Assembly (NCBI RefSeq): GCF_030450125.1 | Contig: NZ_CP123923.1 | Location: 3,162,001-3,226,000, forward strand | Length of the DNA: 64,000 bases | Reading direction: 5' to 3' | Origin: Streptomyces sp. WP-1 | GTDB lineage: Bacteria; Actinomycetota; Actinomycetes; Streptomycetales; Streptomycetaceae | Part shown: positions 1 to 8,334 of the stretch, piece by piece | Position numbering within the stretch: the first letter of the stretch is position 1 | How the letters are laid out: every line of letters starts with the position of its first letter | Notes under the pieces: generated by a model | Database searches by the model: none | What the model saw: the letters and a program-made list of their open reading frames with translations, nothing else | Told to the model about the DNA's origin: nothing | Position numbers and translations under genes: made by a program

Positions 1-2
1 TG

Positions 3-245
3 CGCTCACGGATGATGCAGAGTCTGTCGGTGACCGGTCACCTGCTGTGCCGGGCCGTCGCCGAGCGCACCGGCCGCGACCCCGGTGACCTGGAGGTGCG
101 GGTCTACGCCATGTCGCTGATCGGCGGCCTGATGGAGACCACCATGTACTGGGCCGAGCAGGGCCACCGGGACGATCTGCGGGACCTGGTCGACCGCACC
201 CTGGACGTCCTGGGGCACGGCCCGCCGGGCGCCGAGAACCACTGA
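3..245 (+). CDS. TetR/AcrR-family regulator, C-terminal part (cut by window edge)
   Basis: This is the last ~80 codons of a protein whose start lies before the window; the frame is open from base 3 and the ATG at 12 is internal. The visible helical sequence, with the stretch YAMSLIGGLMETTMYWAEQG and a final helix ending DRTLDVLGHG, resembles the ligand-binding/dimerisation tail of TetR regulators, particularly Streptomyces proteins with a C-terminal domain carrying an MET-type helix. The DNA-binding N-terminus is not visible, so family assignment rests on the tail only and the target is unknown. The next gene begins 34 bp downstream on the same strand. Confidence 0.6.
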   Translation, partial: RSRMMQSLSVTGHLLCRAVAERTGRDPGDLEVRVYAMSLIGGLMETTMYWAEQGHRDDLRDLVDRTLDVLGHGPPGAENH

Positions 246-278
246 GACCGCTCCCTCCCGGCGTGCCATGCTGACGGG

Positions 279-1022
279 GTGAACGGAACCGAGATCCGCG
301 TCGAAGTCGCCCCCGAGCTGCACCTGTTCGTCCCGTCGGCCCGGCGCGCCGGCGCCACCGCGCTCGGCACCGACGGCGTCTCGACACTCGGCCATGTCAT
401 CGAGTCCCTCGGCGTGCCGCTGACCGAGGTCGGCGCGCTGGTCGTGGACGGCCGCGAGGTACCGGTCTCGCACATCCCGCGCGCGGGCGAGAGCGTCCGC
501 GTCCAGGCGGTGGCGCGCCCGCAGCGGGTTCCCGGCGCCCCGCTCCGCTTCCTCCTCGACGTCCACCTCGGCACCCTGGCCCGGCGGCTGCGGCTGCTCG
601 GCGTCGACGCGGCGTACGAGTCCACGGACATCGGCGATCCGGCGCTGGCGGCGTGCTCGGCGGCCGAGCAGCGGGTGATGCTCAGCCGCGACCGGGGGCT
701 GCTGCGGCGGCGCGAGCTGTGGGCCGGCGCGTACGTCTACAGCACCCAGCCGGAGGAACAACTCCAGGACGTCCTCGGCCGCTTCGCCCCCGAACTGCGC
801 CCCTGGACCCGGTGCACGGCCTGCAACGGGCTGCTGCGCGCCGCCACCAAGGAGGAGGTCGCCGACCAGCTCAAGGACGGCACCGAGCGGTCGTACGACG
901 TCTTCGCGCAGTGCGTGTCCTGCGGGCGCGCGTACTGGAAGGGCGCGCATCACGGCCAGCTGGAGGCGGTCGTGGAGCGGGCGTTGAGCATGCGTACCCA
1001 GGGGAGTACTCAGGGCGGTTGA
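279..1022 (+). CDS. Mut7-C RNase-domain protein with N-terminal ubiquitin-like fold
   Basis: A 247-residue protein starting at GTG. Residues 1-80 match the Mut7-C ubiquitin/beta-grasp type domain (VDGREVPVSHIPRAGESV), which in this family precedes the Mut7-C RNase domain, a PIN-like fold. The RNase part begins near residue 88 (RFLLDVHLGTLARRLRLLG) with acidic candidates D94 and D138 (LSRDRGLL). The C-terminus carries two CxxC pairs (C179/C182 and C212/C215), a probable zinc ribbon. These proteins are widespread in actinobacteria and are annotated as possible RNA-processing nucleases; the substrate is not established. It follows the TetR tail closely but an operon is unproven. Confidence 0.8.
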   Translation: MNGTEIRVEVAPELHLFVPSARRAGATALGTDGVSTLGHVIESLGVPLTEVGALVVDGREVPVSHIPRAGESVRVQAVARPQRVPGAPLRFLLDVHLGTLARRLRLLGVDAAYESTDIGDPALAACSAAEQRVMLSRDRGLLRRRELWAGAYVYSTQPEEQLQDVLGRFAPELRPWTRCTACNGLLRAATKEEVADQLKDGTERSYDVFAQCVSCGRAYWKGAHHGQLEAVVERALSMRTQGSTQGG

Positions 1023-1033
1023 GTAGGCGGGCC
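1004..1033 (+). promoter_or_regulatory. GAGTACTCAGGGCGG motif and GAGTAGGCGG half-repeat upstream of small membrane gene
   Basis: GAGTACTCAGGGCGG (1004-1018) is followed directly by TTGAGTAGGCGG (1019-1030), about 40 bp before the ATG at 1071. A very similar element (GTACTCAGGCGG) precedes another small membrane protein gene at 36989. The core GAGTACTC is palindromic. Which regulator or sigma factor uses it is unknown; part of it overlaps the 3' end of the preceding gene. Confidence 0.4.
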
Positions 1034-1070
1034 GCTCCCGGGGGCCGGGGCGGCGCGGTGGGATGGGGGC

Positions 1071-1415
1071 ATGAACACCACGACCGGGCAGCCGGTGGCC
1101 CTCACCGCACGGCAGAAGGACCGCTTCATCAGCGGCTGGGCGATCGCCGGACTGGTCCTGCTGCTGCCGATCGTCGTCCTGTCCTGGGCGGTCGTCCTCT
1201 CCGGCGAGCGCGGCACCGCGTGCCTGATGTACGGCGAGGGGTGCTCGGCCATCCCCGGTTCGGCGCTCTACACCGCCTTCTGGCTGGCCCTCGCCGCGGG
1301 CGTCGCGGCACTGGTCTGGCCCAGGGGCCGGGGGACGTACTCCCGGGCCTGGGCCGTGGTCGTGCAGTGGGGCGCGCAGCTCACGCTGGGGGCGATGATC
1401 CTCAGCGGCGCGTGA
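1071..1415 (+). CDS. Small integral membrane protein, unknown function
   Basis: A 114-residue protein with three hydrophobic segments (about residues 22-44, 65-84 and 92-112). A loop between the first two holds two cysteines (GTACLMYGEGCS). No known domain is recognised. The start ATG follows a GGGGGC leader with no strong Shine-Dalgarno sequence. It stands alone: the next gene is convergent. The upstream GAGTACTCAGG-type motif is shared with a second small membrane protein gene of this window, hinting at co-regulation. Function cannot be inferred further. Confidence 0.7.
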   Translation: MNTTTGQPVALTARQKDRFISGWAIAGLVLLLPIVVLSWAVVLSGERGTACLMYGEGCSAIPGSALYTAFWLALAAGVAALVWPRGRGTYSRAWAVVVQWGAQLTLGAMILSGA

Positions 1416-1461
1416 CGCCGCCGGTTCAAAGGGTTGCTCGGCTTCAGGGGGTTGCTCGGCT

Positions 1462-3495
1462 TCAGGGGCTTTCGAGGGCCGAGCGGAGCCGGTCCGGGTC
1501 GGTGGTCGGGGCGTCGCAGGTGAAGTTACGGCAGACGTAGGCGGCCGCCTGTCCGGAGACGAGCGGGCGGTCGGCGAGCAGCGGGAACTCCTCGCTGTCC
1601 GGGGTGCCGACGGCGACGACCGCGCCCGGGGCGGTGCCCAGAAGTGCCGTACGGTGCAGGGACGTTGTCGCCGGATCGGTGAGGGACGGGCCGACGACCG
1701 CGATCTCCCGGGGCCCGTCGAGCAGCGCCTCCGCGACGGCCAGCCCCCAGCCGATGAACCGGGGCACGCGCGGCCCGAGGGCCCCTACGACGCCCAACGC
1801 CCGCTCGGCGGCGGTGCGATGAGCCTCGGATCCGGTCTGCGCGGCGTAACCGAGCAGCGCACCCGCGGCGGCCGACCAGCCGGAGGGGGTGGCGTTGTCG
1901 GTGGGGTCCTGGGGGCGGCGGATGAGCTGTTCGGCGTCGGCGGCGGTGTCGTAGAGCGCGCCGCTTGCGGGGTCGGTGAAGCGGGCGAGCACATGGTCGA
2001 CGAGCAGTCCGGCGAAGTCCAGCCAGACGCCCTCGCCGGTCACGGAGGCGAGGGCGAGGAAGCCCTCGGCGACGTCCGCGTAGTCCTCCAGGACACCGGA
2101 GTTGGCGCCGGCCCGGCCGTCCTTGCTGGTGCGGGCGAGCCGGGCGTGCTCGTCGAGATGCACCCGCACGAGCAGGTCGGCGGCGCCGAGGGCGGCCTCG
2201 GTCAGGTCGGGGCGGTCGAAGTAGGCGCCGGTCTCGGCGAGCGCGGCGATCGCGAGTCCGTTCCAGGCGGCGACGACCTTGTCGTCCCGGCCGGGCGCGG
2301 GCCGCAGCGCGCGGGCGCCGAGCAGCCGCCGCTTGACGGAGGCGATCTTCTCGGCGTCGAACACGCCCTCGTCCTGCGGGAGTTGCAGGACGGACTGCCC
2401 GTGCTCGAAGGTTCCCTCGTCGGTGACCCCGAAGAACTGCGCGGCGAGCTGGGCGTCGGCCTCGCCCAGGACGCCGGTCAGCTGCTCCGGCGTCCAGACG
2501 TAGTACGCCCCCTCGACGTGCCGTCCTTCGCCGTCGTCGCTGTCGGCGTCGAGGGCGGACGCGAACCCCCCTTCGTCCGTCCGCAGTTCGCGGACCATGA
2601 AGTCGGCGGTCTCCAGGGCGACCCGGCGGGCGAGTTCGGACCCGGTGGCCCGCCAGAGATGCGCGTACACCCGGCACAAAAGGGCGTTATCGTAAAGCAT
2701 CTTCTCAAAATGGGGCACTTGCCAGTCACGATCGACCGAGTAACGGGCGAACCCGCCGCCTAGTTGATCGTAGATACCGCCACGGGCCATCCGCTCACAG
2801 GTGTCCTGCGCCATCTGGAGCGCGCCCTCGGCGCCGGTGCGCGCGTGGTGGCGCAGCAGGAACTCCAGCACCATGGACGGCGGAAACTTGGGCGCGCCGC
2901 CGAATCCGCCGCGCTGCGCGTCGTACTCACGGGTCAGCCCGAGCAGCGCCTGGGCGAGTTCCTGCTCGCCGGGCGGCCGGGTCCCCTGGTGGCCGATCTC
3001 CCGCTGCGCCAGATCCCGCACGATCTTCCCGGCGACCTCCCCGACCTCGTCCCGCCGGGTGCTCCACGCCTGCTGGACCCCCTCCAGCACCTGCCGGAAG
3101 GACGGCATCCCGTGCCGGGGCTCGGGCGGGAAGTACGTGCCGAAGTAGAACGGCTCGGCGTCCGGCGTGAGAAACACGGTCATCGGCCACCCACCCTGCC
3201 CGGTGGCCGCCTGCACCGCCTCCATGTACACGGCATCGACGTCCGGCCGCTCCTCACGGTCGACCTTGACGCTGACGAAGTGGTCGTTGAGGTAGTCGGC
3301 GGTGTCCTGATCCTCGAAGGATTCATGGGCCATGACGTGGCACCAGTGGCACGCGGAGTACCCGACCGACAGCAGCACGGGGGCGTCACGCCGCCGCGCC
3401 TCCTCGAAGGCCTCTGGTGTCCAGGGCCACCAGTCGACCGGATTGTCAGCGTGCTGAAGCAGATAAGGCGAGGTCACACCAGCCAGCCGGTTCAT
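1462..3495 (-). CDS. DUF255 / YyaL-SSP411 family thioredoxin-domain protein
   Basis: A 677-residue protein of the expected family length. The N-terminus is the diagnostic [17 protein letters not shown] signature, followed by a thioredoxin-like domain with the redox motif C49-H-W-C52 ([16 protein letters not shown]). From about residue 180 the protein is an alpha/alpha-toroid resembling N-acylglucosamine epimerase/cellobiose epimerase folds. The family (YyaL in Bacillus, spermatogenesis-associated protein 20 in animals) is universal but its reaction is not defined. The ATG start gives a canonical N-terminus. A decayed copy of its 5' end lies about 2.8 kb upstream, at 6211-6345. Confidence 0.9.
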   Translation of the reverse strand: MNRLAGVTSPYLLQHADNPVDWWPWTPEAFEEARRRDAPVLLSVGYSACHWCHVMAHESFEDQDTADYLNDHFVSVKVDREERPDVDAVYMEAVQAATGQGGWPMTVFLTPDAEPFYFGTYFPPEPRHGMPSFRQVLEGVQQAWSTRRDEVGEVAGKIVRDLAQREIGHQGTRPPGEQELAQALLGLTREYDAQRGGFGGAPKFPPSMVLEFLLRHHARTGAEGALQMAQDTCERMARGGIYDQLGGGFARYSVDRDWQVPHFEKMLYDNALLCRVYAHLWRATGSELARRVALETADFMVRELRTDEGGFASALDADSDDGEGRHVEGAYYVWTPEQLTGVLGEADAQLAAQFFGVTDEGTFEHGQSVLQLPQDEGVFDAEKIASVKRRLLGARALRPAPGRDDKVVAAWNGLAIAALAETGAYFDRPDLTEAALGAADLLVRVHLDEHARLARTSKDGRAGANSGVLEDYADVAEGFLALASVTGEGVWLDFAGLLVDHVLARFTDPASGALYDTAADAEQLIRRPQDPTDNATPSGWSAAAGALLGYAAQTGSEAHRTAAERALGVVGALGPRVPRFIGWGLAVAEALLDGPREIAVVGPSLTDPATTSLHRTALLGTAPGAVVAVGTPDSEEFPLLADRPLVSGQAAAYVCRNFTCDAPTTDPDRLRSALESP

Positions 3496-3800
3496 ACGGC
3501 CCAGCCTCTCACGCAGCCCGGCCCTGAAGGCTCAACCCGCAGCCTCTCTGCCCTGCTCGGCTGATTTGCACCAGCGCGCCATCCCATGATGATCACAGCC
3601 ACCCTGCTTGCGCGTGCCCGGACAGCGTGGCCGTCGTGCACAGCACCGGCGGCACGCGGACGCGGGCGGCGGCTACGTCGGGAACGCTACCGAGTAGGCT
3701 CAGCCAGTGACGTACAGATAAAGCGAAAATACGATTCTGCTAAGTTTCCAAGTGACCTAGCTCGCAAGAGCTTCCACTCACTGCGGGAAGGGCAGACGGC
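3496..3800. other. Intergenic junction between core DNA and AT-richer island
   Basis: No gene is supported here. Composition changes at about 3716: the sequence becomes visibly richer in A/T (GATAAAGCGAAAATACGATT) than flanking DNA. A possible promoter on the + strand (TAGGCT at 3696-3701) is followed by a GTG at 3707 that opens only a four-codon frame (M-T-Y-R-stop). That could be a leader or the severed start of a lost leaderless gene. The helicase gene starts at 3801 after a GGGAAGGGCAG purine run. Confidence 0.35.
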
Positions 3801-5741
3801 ATGGCAGTCGGGGGCGGCTGGAAGCCATTGGAGGCATTCTGGCCCGCACAGCGTCTGGTACGGGACCGCCACCAGTTGGTCCGGAAGATCGGCGAGTGCT
3901 ACACCGCCGCGCACCCGCACAACAAGGGACCGAAGCCTTCAGACGTCAAGGCATGGCGTGAAAGCGTCTACGAGCTGGCGGCCACGCTGGACAACCTCGA
4001 CCTCGGCTCGGTGCGGATGTTCATCGAGTATCTCGCCGACGGCCAGATGAACCACATCGACGTGGTTCTCGCAGGACAGCACCCGTCAGGACGGCTCAGC
4101 TACGCGGTCATCGAACTCAAGCAGTGGAGCAGCATCGAACGGCCGACGCCGTCGAAGCCAGCCGGGCTCTGTGCGTCCTGCAAGCTCTCAGGAACCGGCA
4201 TGCTCTGCCAAGTGTGCGCCAGGGATCTGGTCTACGCGCCGTTCTCCGGGTACGAGAAGCACATCAAGCACCCCGCCGTCCAGGTCGATAAGAATATTGA
4301 CGACCTGCGCAGGCACCACAGCATGTTTGACGACCGCTATGTCAACCTGGTGGGCGCGGCCTACCTGCACAACCTCCTGCACGACGACCACCAGTGGATC
4401 AGCCAGGTGTCCCCTCGCCCCGGGATCGCCACTTTCACTCAGCGGCAGCCAGGGGATCTAGAGAAGTTCCTGCTCACAAATTTCACCTCCGATTCGGGCG
4501 CAGAGGCCGCACAGAAGTTGCTCGAGCGTCGGCGCACGACTTCCCTGCTCTCTGACGAGACCGGAGCAATCGTCAACGGGCACACCCGGTTCAGTCTCAT
4601 CGAGCAGCAACTGCGGGCGGTCCGGGCGATCGCCGAAGCCGTTGAACCTGTCGGTTCGCCGGGAGTGAAGAAAGTCTTCGTCATCGAGGGACGCGCGGGC
4701 AGCGGCAAGTCGCTCGTCGCGCTCACCGCTCTCGGAGGGGCTCTGGAAGCCAAGCGCTCGGCTGCTTTCGTATCCGGCGGCATCGCCTCGCGCGACACCT
4801 TCAAGCGGGGCGCCAAGGGGCATCGGAAGGCATTCATGACGGTGAAGTGGGTTGCCGACAACCTTGGGCCCGACGAACTGGATCTGATCGTCTGCGACGA
4901 GGCGCACCGCCTCAGCGAGCGACCCATGATCGGTTCGTTCGCAATGCGGTCCACAGGACCGAGTTCGGTGGCTGCGCTCGTCAGTCGCGCTCGCGTGCCG
5001 GTCTTCTTCATCGACGGCGACCAGCGCCTCTTCGCGGAGGAGGTCTGGTCTCCCGAGAAGCTCAAGGCCGAACTCCAGAGCCTCCGCGTGGAGATCGTGC
5101 CGATCACTCTGGACCGGGTGCTGCGTGCCGTCGGCAGCTCAACCTACGACACCTGGATCCGCCAGCTCATGGCAGGTGACCCCATCGCATGGCGCCCCGA
5201 CGGCACCGACGATCCCGAGCCTTTCGAGCTCCGCTACGCTGAGAGCGCCGCCGAGATGGAGGCATTCCTCCTGAGCAAGGACCCCACGGGCGCGAGCGCA
5301 CGGATGAGCGCCGGAATGTGCTGGGACTGGACCGACGACACCGGCACCCACCCCGACGTCAGCCCCGATCCCGGCTGGGCACGCCCCTGGAACGCCGGCG
5401 ACAATCACAGCACCCCTGGAGTGCCTAAGCGGAAGTTCTGGGCGACTGATCCGGGGGGCTTCGGCCAGATCGGGTGCGTGCACACTGCTCAAGGGCTCGA
5501 GTACCAGTGGGGCGGCGTGATCATGGGCCCCGACCTCACCTGGGAGGACGGGGCTTGGGTCGCCCACCGCGAGTACGTGAAGAGCAAGGCGTCACGCATC
5601 GAGGACGACACCGAGCTCGCCCGGGCATTGCGCAACGCCTACGGCGTACTGATGACCCGTTCCATCCGCGGAACGGTGCTTTATTCCGTCGATCCTGCCG
5701 TTAGGGCGCTCTTCGCCGATCTCGGAGTGCGGAGACTCTGA
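3801..5741 (+). CDS. PD-(D/E)XK-like nuclease fused to DUF2075 (Schlafen group 3-like) helicase
   Basis: A 646-residue protein. The N-terminal third carries a likely restriction-endonuclease-type active site: D87 in HIDVVL and E105-x-K107 in AVIELKQW. Immediately after it is a four-cysteine cluster, C124xxC127 and C136xxC139, a probable zinc knuckle. From about residue 265 it is a superfamily 1-like ATPase of the DUF2075 type, with Walker A GRAGSGKS (297-304), Walker B/DEAH-like DLIVCDEAHR (361-370) and the late motif HTAQGLEYQWGGVIMGPDL. This architecture suggests DNA or RNA degradation coupled to translocation, as in stand-alone restriction or phage-defence proteins; that role is inference. 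The gene is alone in an AT-richer insertion bounded by a DUF255 remnant. Confidence 0.8.
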   Translation: MAVGGGWKPLEAFWPAQRLVRDRHQLVRKIGECYTAAHPHNKGPKPSDVKAWRESVYELAATLDNLDLGSVRMFIEYLADGQMNHIDVVLAGQHPSGRLSYAVIELKQWSSIERPTPSKPAGLCASCKLSGTGMLCQVCARDLVYAPFSGYEKHIKHPAVQVDKNIDDLRRHHSMFDDRYVNLVGAAYLHNLLHDDHQWISQVSPRPGIATFTQRQPGDLEKFLLTNFTSDSGAEAAQKLLERRRTTSLLSDETGAIVNGHTRFSLIEQQLRAVRAIAEAVEPVGSPGVKKVFVIEGRAGSGKSLVALTALGGALEAKRSAAFVSGGIASRDTFKRGAKGHRKAFMTVKWVADNLGPDELDLIVCDEAHRLSERPMIGSFAMRSTGPSSVAALVSRARVPVFFIDGDQRLFAEEVWSPEKLKAELQSLRVEIVPITLDRVLRAVGSSTYDTWIRQLMAGDPIAWRPDGTDDPEPFELRYAESAAEMEAFLLSKDPTGASARMSAGMCWDWTDDTGTHPDVSPDPGWARPWNAGDNHSTPGVPKRKFWATDPGGFGQIGCVHTAQGLEYQWGGVIMGPDLTWEDGAWVAHREYVKSKASRIEDDTELARALRNAYGVLMTRSIRGTVLYSVDPAVRALFADLGVRRL

Positions 5742-6210
5742 ACGGTCCGTCGTTTGGTTGCCGGGCCGGGGGATTCGCCGCGAACCTCGGCCCGGACCAG
5801 GTGGAGCAAGCTCCGAGTGGGGCTGGCAACATGTCGCCGGCTCCGCGTAAGGCAGAACCCGATCACAGCATGGGGCTCTACTGCGTACCGTCCTTCCCCG
5901 CCGCTCGGAACCACGCTTTCGGAACCCGCGTTCCGGCCGCGCTGTCACCCGACCGCGCTGCCACCCGGGTGCGCGCCTGGATCGGCACGAACCTGGACGA
6001 CCGCGCAACCTGAACGCACAGTCGAGGTCATACGCTGAAACGCAGTCAGGCTGGCGGCGCAGCACGCTCCGACGCACCTGCACAGCCCCTGGTCCGCTTC
6101 CTGCTGAATCGCGTCGAATGGCGGCCGACCTGCTCACAAACGTCCGTCGGCTCCAAGATCGCGCAGCGTCACGCCTGGTCAGGGTTTACGGGTTCAACAA
6201 GTGCACCGAT
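5742..6210. other. Gene-free part of island
   Basis: Nothing recognisable: no open frame with normal Streptomyces codon bias, no RNA gene, and no recombinase or transposase trace that I can read. The stretch lies between the helicase stop and the DUF255 remnant and probably holds decayed sequence. Confidence 0.4.
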
Positions 6211-6345
6211 CCAATGGCATTTGCCTTACCTCACGTTCAGCAGCGCCGGCCCGCCACTCCTACGCGCCTTTTCGAACGCCTCCACCGACTAGGGTCACCA
6301 GTCGACGGGGCTGGCTGCGTGCTGGAGCGGATATGGCGACGCGTC
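6211..6345 (-). pseudogene. Decayed 5' fragment of a second DUF255 gene
   Basis: Read on the minus strand, this stretch translates to SPYPLQHAASPVDW, stop, P, stop, SVEAFEKARRSG, then after further changes CHW. That parallels the intact protein's [29 protein letters not shown] and its CHWC motif in the same order and spacing. Nucleotide identity to 3395-3480 is roughly three quarters by eye. Both tryptophan codons after VDW are stops, there is no start codon, and the rest of the gene is absent. The fragment abuts the stop codon of the ArsR-type gene at 6344. It marks the right edge of the helicase island and suggests insertion into, or replacement of, an ancestral DUF255 locus. Confidence 0.8.
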
Positions 6346-6970
6346 AGAGGCCCGTCGGTTCACCGTTCCGCTCTCCCGGTTCGGCGGTGGCTGGTTCGGT
6401 GGGGTGGTCCTCCGTCAGCTCGGGGACCGCGTAGTAGTACATGAGCATCGGGCGCGCGCCCTGCGGGGCCTCCTCGCGGGAGTGGCCGTAGCGGTCGAGC
6501 AAGACCTTGTAGTCGCGCATGAAGGCGAGCAGTTCCTCGCGGATCATCCAGGTGCCGTGACGCTGAACCTGGGCCCAGCCCTCGGGGCCGCAGTACTCCT
6601 GGTGGGCGTGGTGGTAGAGCGCAGTGTCGAACTCGATCTTGAGGTGGGCGAGTTGCGCGGCGGCCGCGCACTCCTCCGGGGTCATCGTGACCGGGTCAGG
6701 CGTGGTGTGCCGGAAGGGCAGTGTCCGCCACCAGCGCTCACGGCCGCCCGACTTCTCCGGTATCTCCTCGATAAGCCGCTGCTCGGCGAGCTTGCGCAGG
6801 TGGTAGCTGGTAGTGCCGGAGCTTTCGCCGAGTTCGCGAGCCAGCACCGTGGAGTTCGCCTCGCCGTGCCAGCCGAGGTAGTCCAGGATCCGGCGACGCA
6901 GGGGGTTGCCCAGGGACTTGTAGAGCGCGGTGCGGTCCAGGCTGGTCATCTCGGGCATGCCGTCGGTCAT
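6344..6970 (-). CDS. ArsR-type winged-helix transcriptional regulator
   Basis: A 208-residue protein with an N-terminal winged helix (about residues 10-85: LYKSLGNPLRRRILDYLGWHG, then ELGESSGTTSYHLRKLAEQRLIEE) typical of the ArsR-like/HTH_20 class that lacks metal-binding cysteines. The C-terminal half is helical and acidic with no recognised ligand domain. The start ATG at 6970 lies about 60 bp from an AT-rich perfect inverted repeat (7029-7046), a likely self-operator also facing the divergent membrane gene. The 3' end touches the DUF255 remnant, so its last residues could derive from the junction. Confidence 0.85.
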   Translation of the reverse strand: MTDGMPEMTSLDRTALYKSLGNPLRRRILDYLGWHGEANSTVLARELGESSGTTSYHLRKLAEQRLIEEIPEKSGGRERWWRTLPFRHTTPDPVTMTPEECAAAAQLAHLKIEFDTALYHHAHQEYCGPEGWAQVQRHGTWMIREELLAFMRDYKVLLDRYGHSREEAPQGARPMLMYYYAVPELTEDHPTEPATAEPGERNGEPTGL

Positions 6971-7028
6971 GCGGAAACCGTAACCCCGGGAACCCTGAGA
7001 CGTCCCTGAGGTTTGCCGAAAACTGCCG

Positions 7029-7046
7029 AATTCTCTTTGCAGAATT
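7029..7046. promoter_or_regulatory. Candidate operator AATTCT-N6-AGAATT
   Basis: A perfect inverted repeat, AATTCT (7029-7034), CTTTGC, AGAATT (7041-7046), lies between the divergent ArsR-type regulator (start 6970) and the membrane gene (start 7118). An 18-bp AT-rich palindrome is striking in a genome of over 70% GC and is well placed for autoregulation by the winged-helix protein. The assignment is positional inference. Confidence 0.5.
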
Positions 7047-7117
7047 TTATCTGTGGTCTATGGTGGAGCCGGATCGGAGTCGATTGCGGCCCTGGGAGGG
7101 GCTGGGGCGGACGGGGC

Positions 7118-7507
7118 GTGACGGCGAAGAAGAGGGGGACGCTCATCGGGCTGGCCGCGGCGGCGGTCCTGCTGGTGCCGTGGATGGCAGTGCTCGCGAT
7201 GACATTGCCCGGCCGCGCCACGGTGGACCACTGGCCGCTCGCCTGGATCGGCCTCGACGTCCTGATGGCGGCGGGCTACGCGGCCACGGCCTTCCTCGGC
7301 CTCCGCGCCGACCCCCGGGCCCGGCTCACCGCGTCCCCCACGGCGTCCATGGCCGTCCTGGACGCCTGGTTCGACATAACCGCCGCGGGCTCGGGCGCGG
7401 CCCTGCTCCAGGCGATGGGCTGCGCGGTCGCGGAGGCCGCGCTGGCGAGGGCGTGCGTGTACCTGGTGGTGGGGAAGGGGTGGTGCGGGACGCGGGTGCC
7501 GTCGTAG
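7118..7507 (+). CDS. Small membrane protein, unknown function
   Basis: I start this at the GTG at 7118 (VTAKKRGTLIGLAAAA), 129 residues, because an upstream TTG would add a 35-residue stretch with poor codon bias crossing the operator. Three or four hydrophobic segments are visible (about residues 7-27, 41-62, 78-96 and 102-120), with PWMAVLAMTLPG and YAATAFLGLRADPRAR between them. No domain is recognised. The gene is divergent from the ArsR-type regulator and probably controlled by it. Streptomyces has many such membrane proteins beside winged-helix regulators. Confidence 0.6.
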   Translation: MTAKKRGTLIGLAAAAVLLVPWMAVLAMTLPGRATVDHWPLAWIGLDVLMAAGYAATAFLGLRADPRARLTASPTASMAVLDAWFDITAAGSGAALLQAMGCAVAEAALARACVYLVVGKGWCGTRVPS

Positions 7508-8102
7508 GGGCGGCTGGGCGGGGCCCAGGGGAGCGTGTCTGCCGTGTAGGCGGCTGCTCCGGGCAGCGGCCGCGCCCGCCGCGCGCCCGTCTCGACGGCA
7601 GCAAGCAGGGCAGCCAGTACGGCGTCGCGCGGCGCGGTCAGTGGCCGAACCGGTCGTTCAAGGGGAGACCGCCCCCACACCCCACGCGCCCCGCTCCGGA
7701 TACGCGGAATTCCCCGGACAGCCGCCCGCGCACGCCCTGCTCTGCTCAAGCGGGCGCACGTCCAAGGGCCGGTCGGCAGGGGTCCGGCAACCGCGCATGG
7801 TTCCGGACCGCCGCGCCCGTGAGATGACGGGGGCGACGGTTTCGGCGGGCGGCTGGCTGAGGCCCTGACCCTGGGCGGCTCCGGCTGCCGGAGCCGCGAA
7901 GGCCGGGGTCCCACGGGCCGGGCTTTCAGGGGCCGAAGTCCTGTGGAACGGGCTCCCCGGGGCCGGCTCTCGGAGGCCGGGGGTCCGCGGAGACGGGCAC
8001 CCGGGGCTATCGGCCGAGGGCCGCGGCCCGGGGCCGAGGGCTAGAGCCGAGGGCCACAGCCCAGAGCCAGGGGCCGGGGCCCAGGCCCAGGTCAGCCCGG
8101 GT
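7508..8102. other. Gene-free region with degenerate GGCCGAGGGC repeats
   Basis: No convincing gene. From about 7880 to 8095 the sequence is low-complexity, built of imperfect GGGGCCGAGGGC / GAGCCGAGGGCCAC units. The minus-strand open frames here are products of GC-rich composition. No terminator hairpin stands out. Confidence 0.4.
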
Positions 8103-8333
8103 TCAGCTTCGGTGGGCCGGGGTGTCGGCCGGGTGGTTGTCCGTGCCGGGGTCGGCGGGCTCCTTGAAGTCGACCTTCCGCATGTGCTTGCTCATCGACT
8201 TCATGAGGCCCCACACCGCCACCGCCATCACCGCGAACACGATGAAGCCGAGGACACCGGGGGTGACCTTGTTCTGGTCGAGATCGGCGAGGGAGACGAG
8301 GTCCGTCGCTGCCAGGCTCACGCTTGCGCTCAT
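8103..8333 (-). CDS. Small single-pass membrane protein downstream of mca
   Basis: About 76 residues from the ATG at 8333, one base after the mca stop; an in-frame ATG at 8342 would overlap mca by 8 bases and is an alternative. The protein has one membrane helix (TPGVLGFIVFAVMAVAVWGLM) and a basic then acidic cytosolic tail (SKHMRKVDFKEPADPG). Tight coupling to mca points to co-translation. No function is known. The N-terminal segment LAATDLVSLADLDQNKVTPG looks conserved in type, but I cannot name a family. Confidence 0.7.
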   Translation of the reverse strand: MSASVSLAATDLVSLADLDQNKVTPGVLGFIVFAVMAVAVWGLMKSMSKHMRKVDFKEPADPGTDNHPADTPAHRS

Positions 8334-8334
8334 G

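Noticed and set aside
3586..4050. Open frame overlapping the helicase start
   Set aside because: It spans the composition junction and the start of the helicase gene in another frame; no recognisable protein.
5592..6137. Minus-strand 181-codon frame after the helicase
   Set aside because: Starts opposite the helicase 3' end, has no domain and poor coding character; treated as gene-free island DNA.
7118..7118. TTG at 7013 as start of the membrane gene
   Set aside because: It would place the proposed operator inside the gene and add a non-hydrophobic, poorly biased 35-residue leader.
7276..7914. Minus-strand frame opposite the small membrane gene
   Set aside because: Arg/Pro/Ala-rich shadow without RBS or domain, running into low-complexity DNA.
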